Positions 58,777 to 64,000 of a stretch of DNA of 64,000 bases are shown one piece after another. The stretch comes from Allantophomopsis cytisporea (taxonomy: Eukaryota; Ascomycota; Leotiomycetes; Phacidiales; Phacidiaceae): the NCBI GenBank assembly GCA_024752435.1, contig CP103028.1:434001-498000 (forward strand). The letters are read 5' to 3'. The notes below the pieces were generated by a model. The model did not search any database. It was not told the DNA's origin and saw only the letters and a program-made list of their open reading frames with translations. Made by a program: the position numbers and the translations under genes. Each line of letters starts with the position of its first letter. Within the stretch, counting starts at the first letter, position 1.

Positions 58777-60168
58777 TCAGTTCGTCACGGCACCTGCCCA
58801 TTGCTGTGGTGGGTTGACGTAGTGGCCATGTCCGAGACTGCTTTGTCCTATGCCACTGCTGGATTGCATCGACCAAGCATCCTTGTTCTCCATTGGGAAG
58901 AGTGGGGTTGGATGTGTTTGTCTTGGCTCATGAGCTTGAGGCCCAAGGACTCGATGTTGACCGGATTGGTAAGAGTGAGCTGCGTCTCTTGAAGCGTCGT
59001 AGAAAGTTGCTGGAGGTTGAGTTGTGTAGGAGCTGGAAGGTTTGGTGTCTGACGCGCTTGAGGAACCTGAAACTCCAGAATCGAAGGATCCCGATGTCTC
59101 GTAGGTTGATGAGCGGCGTGGAAAACTGCTGGCTGGTGGCATGGTGACTCTGTTGCCATTGGCACCCACTGCAGGGTTCGAGCTGAATCGCGATCTAGCT
59201 GTGCTCTGCTCGTAGCTCTCTGTACGTGGGTAGATCCCTGGCGTTGGAACATTGTATCCCGCATAATCGACTCCTGGAGCTGAAGGTGCTGATGGTGGAT
59301 TGCTGTATGATGTCGGTTGATGTGGAGAGGCGCTATAACCATACATACTCGAAGGAGCTGGTGGGTATTGTGAATAGGTTGGCTGCGGAGGAGTTGGTAG
59401 TGGCATTGGTCGCGCAAAGCTCTGGTTGGTCATCTCGTATCCATTGCGTCCACCATACGCGTATCCACCGTAAACATTGCGATCCTCACCTGACATGCGG
59501 TCCATGGAATCAGTCTCGTCGGCGGAAGCACGGAAGTTCTGGTTGTGAAGAAGCTCATGGCGGGGAATGATGTTTTGCAGCCTTGGATCTTTCGAGGGGA
59601 CCGATAGTCTGTTGTTGAGAACGTCGTCGACATTGTAGTATGATACCATGTGATGAGAAACACCGTTCACAGTCGTGCTGAGGGTCTTCTTGACCAACCC
59701 ACCCTCTTTGAAGCCATAAGAGTCGACAAGAGATCCGATCAATGCTCGTCTATCATCGTTGGGCGGTAAGTTGCTGTTCAAGGCAGATGCTGCTGACTGA
59801 GGGTTGCCAGATTGTGGGCCGCCCAATTCTGTCTTGGTGATTCCGGGAGACTTCTTTGAAGTTCGTTTCATTGCCCTCTTCTTCTCTCCCGGCGGGAATG
59901 GTCTCTCGAGTTCTCTGTATACCAGAAAGTTGCCGAGGATTCGACTTGGGCTCCATGGAATACCATCGGTCCAACGCTTGATACCGGAGGAGTTCTCTTC
60001 GTATATGAAGACATTGCCGCTCTTGATGAGGTGTGCGCGCTCGCGGTCGTGAGGTCTACGTGAAACATGTGAGATGGCACCCTGGAGGCATCCTTCGAAA
60101 AGTAATATGGCTTCTGCAGTCGACTTGACGTGACCGACGAAGGACGGAACAAGAACTTGAGCTGTCAT
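58777..60168 (-). CDS. WOPR-domain (Gti1/Pac2 family) master transcription regulator
   Basis: Homologue of the fungal WOPR regulators (Wor1, Ryp1, Sge1, Reg1), nuclear DNA-binding proteins controlling morphology and, in many species, host colonisation and effector expression. Single exon, 463 aa from the ATG at 60168; the frame is open upstream but offers only a TTG. WOPRa: PSFVGHVKSTAEAILLFEGC through RRPHDRERAHLIKSGNVFIY, the hallmark IKRWTDGIPWSPSR and ILGNFLVYRELERPF (about residues 8-90). WOPRb: LIGSLVDSYGFKEGGLVKKT to MVSYYNVDDVLNNRLSVPS (about 140-195). The remaining ~260 residues are Pro/Ser/Tyr/Gln-rich and disordered, as in the family. The Lys/Arg linker KKRAMKRTSKK may act as a nuclear signal. 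Wor1-type genes usually have very long upstream regions and autoregulate; the empty flanks here fit that. Confidence 0.95.
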   Translation of the reverse strand: MTAQVLVPSFVGHVKSTAEAILLFEGCLQGAISHVSRRPHDRERAHLIKSGNVFIYEENSSGIKRWTDGIPWSPSRILGNFLVYRELERPFPPGEKKRAMKRTSKKSPGITKTELGGPQSGNPQSAASALNSNLPPNDDRRALIGSLVDSYGFKEGGLVKKTLSTTVNGVSHHMVSYYNVDDVLNNRLSVPSKDPRLQNIIPRHELLHNQNFRASADETDSMDRMSGEDRNVYGGYAYGGRNGYEMTNQSFARPMPLPTPPQPTYSQYPPAPSSMYGYSASPHQPTSYSNPPSAPSAPGVDYAGYNVPTPGIYPRTESYEQSTARSRFSSNPAVGANGNRVTMPPASSFPRRSSTYETSGSFDSGVSGSSSASDTKPSSSYTTQPPATFYDASRDAAHSYQSGQHRVLGPQAHEPRQTHPTPLFPMENKDAWSMQSSSGIGQSSLGHGHYVNPPQQWAGAVTN

Positions 60169-60767
60169 AATGTAAATGATGCTGGCCAAGTGTATAAAGG
60201 TCGGAGGTCTAATCCGTAGGGGGACGTTGGAAGGTTATATGGTAGTAACTTTGGTGTAGAGTTTAAGACTTCGGAGTTGATGCCAGAAGTGGACTGGGAC
60301 AATGCAATTCGAAGTTAACGCGGTGAAGAAATTCAGGTGAACCGAATGCTGCAGATGCAGGCTTAAATTCGGGCGAGTCGTTTGATCTGCGATCTATGGA
60401 TCTGCAAATATCGCTGTATAGCTCAAAAGCTTACTTTTTTGTCCTGCAGTTGTAGTTGTACGTTGGTGAATCTGTTGTTGGGGAAGGTCCTGTTTTCTGA
60501 TTTCGATATGGCCGTTTTTTCTTCTTCTTCGTGGAGAAGCTGCAGGCAGCAAAGCAAGCACGATGCAGGTACCTTTTTTGTAGTGTTTTTTTTTTTTGTT
60601 GGATTTAATCTGGGGAGATTTGCGTGTGGAGAGCAAAAAGTTGATGGTTAATTATTTTCCGACTTTTTTGCTTTTCAGAAGGCCGTTATGATTATTGAGT
60701 TGCTTGAAGGTTGTGTGGCATGTAGATCATTCGAAGGGGCGTTCTGAACGTGTAGTCTTGTATGCGT

Positions 60768-60870
60768 GTATGTGTGTGAGTGTGAGTGTGAGTGTGTATT
60801 GGGTATGAGTGTGAGTGTGAGTGTGAGTGTGAGTATGAGTGAGTGAGTGTGTGTGAGTGTGACTGTATAT
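60768..60870. repeat. (GTGAGT)n-type array
   Basis: Tracts of GTGAGT hexamers mixed with GTGTGA and GTATGA, about 600 bp upstream of the WOPR start codon. Confidence 0.9.
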
Positions 60871-61716
60871 GTGTGGGTGGGTCAAGTTCGGGAGGGTCGA
60901 GGTGATGTCGACTTATGTTGAAGTTCTTTAGATTGACTGCTGATTGTTGGTGCGATAGTTCTGGAATGTGCGTGGGGTAGATGCTTTTATAGCAGAAATT
61001 CTCAACGGTCTTCTTCAAGAAGTCAGGAATGATCGACAGCTGCGGTTGTGGTTGTGATTGTGATTGCTATTGCTCTTTCTCGTATGGATTGGAGAGTGAG
61101 TGAGTATAAGCTTCGCCGTTGAGAATGTTCCCTTCAAGGTTTGCGTATGTGGAGTTTGGTTTGAGATATGAGAAGAAGTGAAAATTGCCCGGTGAAATAT
61201 ACGGGGAGATCCAAAACACAACAAGAGATAGAGAGTTGACGAGGGTTCAGACGACAGCGAGAGCGAGCGAGAGAGAGAGAAAGGAAGAAGATTTCAAGGC
61301 CGACTTCTTTTCTTGGATAGATTAGACGTCTTGAAACTCTTTGGTATAAAATTGTGTGGAAGGGGTTGGGGTTGAGTTGGGGTGGAGGAGGGTTTGGAGG
61401 TGGAAGTGGAGGTGGAGGGGTGGTGATTCGGGGGAGAGTAGAAGTATTTCAAGAAGAAGCGGACGACGATCACACAAGAGAGGCGTGTTGGTGATGCTTT
61501 TGATGCTTTGATATGGAGTAGTAGGTGAGTTGGATGATAAGTTTCGTATCTTGTGGATAGATAGAAATTGACTTTTGAGAAGGGTAGTTGATGGATTGGA
61601 TGGAGCTTAATGAGCAGGGACCCTGAGCAATGAGTAGTAGTCTAATACGGAGGAAGGTAGTTATGGATACTCATAGCTCTTAGTGTGCTTTTGTGTCTGT
61701 GTCTGTGTCTGTCTGT

Positions 61717-61757
61717 CTGGAGTGTCTGGAGTGTCTGGAGTGTCTGGAGTGTCTGGT
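61717..61757. repeat. (GAGTGTCTG)n nonamer array
   Basis: Four 9-bp units followed by degenerate TCTCTGGACTGTCTGG copies. Confidence 0.85.
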
Positions 61758-61829
61758 CTCTCTGGACTGTCTGGTCTCTCTCCAGTAGTATAGACCCTTG
61801 TCTGTTTTTGTTTTTCTCTTTTTCTCTTC

Positions 61830-61888
61830 TTCTCTTCTTCTCTTCTTCTTCTTCTTCTTCTTCTTCTTCTTCTTCTTCTTCTTCTTCT
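61830..61888. repeat. (CTT)n trinucleotide microsatellite
   Basis: About 15 TTC units embedded in a longer T/C-rich tract (61800-61950); on the WOPR strand it is an A/G-rich tract. Confidence 0.9.
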
Positions 61889-62402
61889 TTTTCCCCCCTT
61901 CTTCTTGCTCTTCCACTTGCTCTTCTTCTTGCTTTCTCTTCACTTCTTTCTTTTCTCTCCTCTCGTCTGGTTTGTGTGTGCGTGCGTGTGTAGATAGTCA
62001 GCAGGTAGTGTAATGTAGTATAGTGAGTGGTGTATGTTTATATTTGAGGGTGTGTTATGTTGTGCTTGACCAGAGACAAGGTGAACTAGGTAAGGTTGGA
62101 AGGGAAGAGTTATCGGTGGGGTGGACGAGGGAAGTTGGGATTTGGGGGTGGATATGTAGGCATGGATGAGGGGTGAGGGGTGTGTGTGGTGGTGGTGGTG
62201 GTGGTGGGAGAAGGTGAAGGGAAGGGAAGGGAGGGGAGGAGTGTGTATGGTAGTGCTGGGGGTGCTTGTGTGTTGTGTTGTATTGTGGAGGTGGTGACAG
62301 TGTGGCAGTGGTGGTATTCTTGGTATTTTTGCTGGTAAGATGCTTGTAAAATAGTCAGGTATAGTGCTTGGTATGCTGTTCGTATGGTGCTCGTAGGGGA
62401 TC

Positions 62403-62440
62403 GATAGGGTATTGATAGGGTATTGATAGGGTAGGGTGCG
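62403..62440. repeat. TAGGGTATTGA x3
   Basis: 11-bp unit repeated about three times, beginning GATAGGGTATT and ending GATAGGGTAGGG. Confidence 0.8.
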
Positions 62441-62698
62441 TACTTACACTACTGTGTAGCTGTAGCATATGGTGCATTATACTTGTGCTGTAGAGTGATG
62501 ACCTGTATGTAGTGCCTTAGGTGCATCGATGAAGCAAGGCAAGGTGTGTATGTATGGCAATGGGAGGGTGTGCAATGCGTGGTGGCTGTGGTGTGAGTGC
62601 GGGTGCGGGTGCGGGTGCGAATGCGAGTGGTAAAAAGGCTGTCTTTCTGTTATACATAACGGAGAGTAGAGGCGGGACAATATTCATACAATAATATC

Positions 62699-62743
<45 letters not shown>
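62699..62743. repeat. (TAA)n microsatellite
   Basis: About 14 TAA units. Confidence 0.9.
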
Positions 62744-63092
62744 CAAAGTAATAATGATAGTAACGATAACAAGAATACTACATCAATACTTAGCAGCTTC
62801 GTATTCCTACCCCCCAACAGGAAATATTCAATCTCTTCATACAAGATCCTAGGATTCACTGTACATTACTCCTTGGGTATGAATGAATGGATGAATGAAA
62901 AGACATTGGGTATGAATAGATCGAGATATTCATCTTCATATCCATCATATCCATCATATCCATCTGCCCGGTCGCTCCATCTCTCCCAGCCCTTTCCAAT
63001 GCTAATGAATATCAATCAATCCATCACAGTAAAGTACAGTATATGTACAATGCAGTACAGTACACCTTCAAACAGAACTTCTCAACTCCCAA

Positions 63093-63117
63093 ATCTCAAT
63101 CTCACTCTCACTCTCAA

Positions 63118-63152
<35 letters not shown>

Positions 63153-63172
63153 ATCTCAATCTCAATCTCAAT
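63093..63172. repeat. (CTCAAT/CTCACT)n hexamer array
   Basis: About 13 hexamers alternating in blocks between CTCAAT and CTCACT. Confidence 0.92.
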
Positions 63173-64000
63173 CCTCATCCGCAATCCCAGCAATCGGCGT
63201 CTATGCCCACCGCCACCAGTTCCAGTTCCATTTCCCACCAGCGGGTAGTTAGACAGACATCTCATGAAAGGCATAGAAGAGAGATAGAGCGTGCGGAGTA
63301 TCGGGTATGATGAGCCACGAATGGGCACCATGGCGCATTCGTGCCTCCATAATAGTCATTGCTTTTCCGGACCCTGTCTCTGGCCACCGTCGTTTTTCTT
63401 GTTGGGGGCTTGCGGAAGGATGGCGGTGGTGCTGGTGCGCCTGCGGTAATCATCCGACTGTATACGCGTATACCTGACTATCCTACCTGTATCTCATGTA
63501 ATGTACCTAATCTATTCGACCCTAACTCGAATATAAACTCACTTGCTTGTAGTGGTGATGGTGCACCATTCAAGTGGCACAGAAGCAAGCAGTGGGAAAA
63601 GAAAAGTGTAGTGGAAAGTATGGAGGAAGGTGTAAGTAGTGGTGGAAAGTGTACGATTCAGAGAGCCTTCATAGTCGAAAAGGGTATGAATAGTCGGGAC
63701 AGCTTTTCTCTTCAGTCGATGGCTTTTTCTGCTATTGGGAGGGGTTTGGACCTGGATTGCGTTGGAGGAAAGTAGGGTATTGACTGGTCGGTACCAACAA
63801 CGAAAACCCTGTCCTATTCTTATTTTTATTTTATTTTCTTTTCTTTTAATCTTTCTTTTCCCCTTTCCTTTTTAATTTGAAAAGGTGAATTCTGTTGGTG
63901 GAATGGGAGGGGGCCAGGAAAATTTCGGGCTGACTAGGTAGCTGGGTAGATCCCGTAGGGCAGTAGGGCAGTGATAACTCTCTTCCACTTCTCCGTGGGT

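Larger units (their letters stand above)
60169..64000. other. Long upstream region of the WOPR regulator
   Basis: 3.8 kb to the window edge with no gene I can support. Very rich in simple repeats (separate entries). A 138-codon plus-strand frame at 63359-63775 has no family signature and I do not accept it. The first ~1.5 kb upstream of the ATG contains C/T-rich tracts on the minus strand and probably the 5' leader. Confidence 0.55.

Noticed and set aside
61680..61993. Poly-Ser / poly-Lys ORFs on both strands
   Set aside because: Products of the (CTT)n microsatellite.
62403..62440. Telomere-like TAGGGT repeats
   Set aside because: The unit is 11 bp (TAGGGTATTGA), not a TTAGGG array, and lies among other microsatellites.
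62877..63310. 145-codon ORF with alternating Leu-Asn/Leu-Thr
   Set aside because: Product of the CTCAAT/CTCACT hexamer array.
63359..63775. 138-codon ORF at the window end
   Set aside because: No signature, low-quality composition and no promoter context; cannot be excluded as a cut-off gene.

Overview
This window is nuclear DNA from a filamentous ascomycete (Pezizomycotina). The evidence is short GT-AG introns (mostly 41-143 bp) with CTRAC-like branch points, a WOPR regulator, HET/HeLo-type genes, a Zn2Cys6 regulator, and a Fot1/Pogo transposon mutated in a RIP-like way. A Leotiomycete is my impression only. I read exons by eye; splice sites were kept only where reading phase is preserved.

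Layout. 1-31 kb is mostly housekeeping and transport: 5-aminolevulinate synthase (HEM1, -), a compact TRK potassium transporter (+), a HET-like membrane protein (-), a large Ser-rich two-TM protein with repeated Asn-Tyr-x-x-Phe motifs (-), the CAAX protease RCE1 (+) convergent with an NtaA-type flavin monooxygenase (-), an UNC93-like MFS protein (+), a 1,856-bp Fot1/Pogo element with near-perfect inverted repeats and a decayed transposase, and a GABA/choline-type permease (-).

34-48 kb looks like an accessory region: a secreted histidine phosphatase with a variant active-site motif, a five-exon cytochrome P450, a Zn2Cys6 transcription factor, at least three decayed coding remnants, and a HeLo (prion-inhibition/cell-death) gene. 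A ubiquitin-conjugating (E2) domain follows the HeLo gene in the same frame. A single TGA separates them, and the E2 catalytic cysteine is replaced by tyrosine. This HeLo-E2 locus is the most unusual item here.

48-64 kb holds cardiolipin synthase (CRD1, -) and a WOPR master regulator (WOR1/RYP1/SGE1 type, -). The WOPR gene is isolated by about 8 kb and at least 3.8 kb of sequence without recognisable genes, rich in microsatellites.

Together the genes cover haem synthesis, K+ and amine/amino-acid uptake, CAAX and cardiolipin processing, and two self-recognition-type loci (HET-like and HeLo). The 39-47 kb stretch appears to be losing genes.
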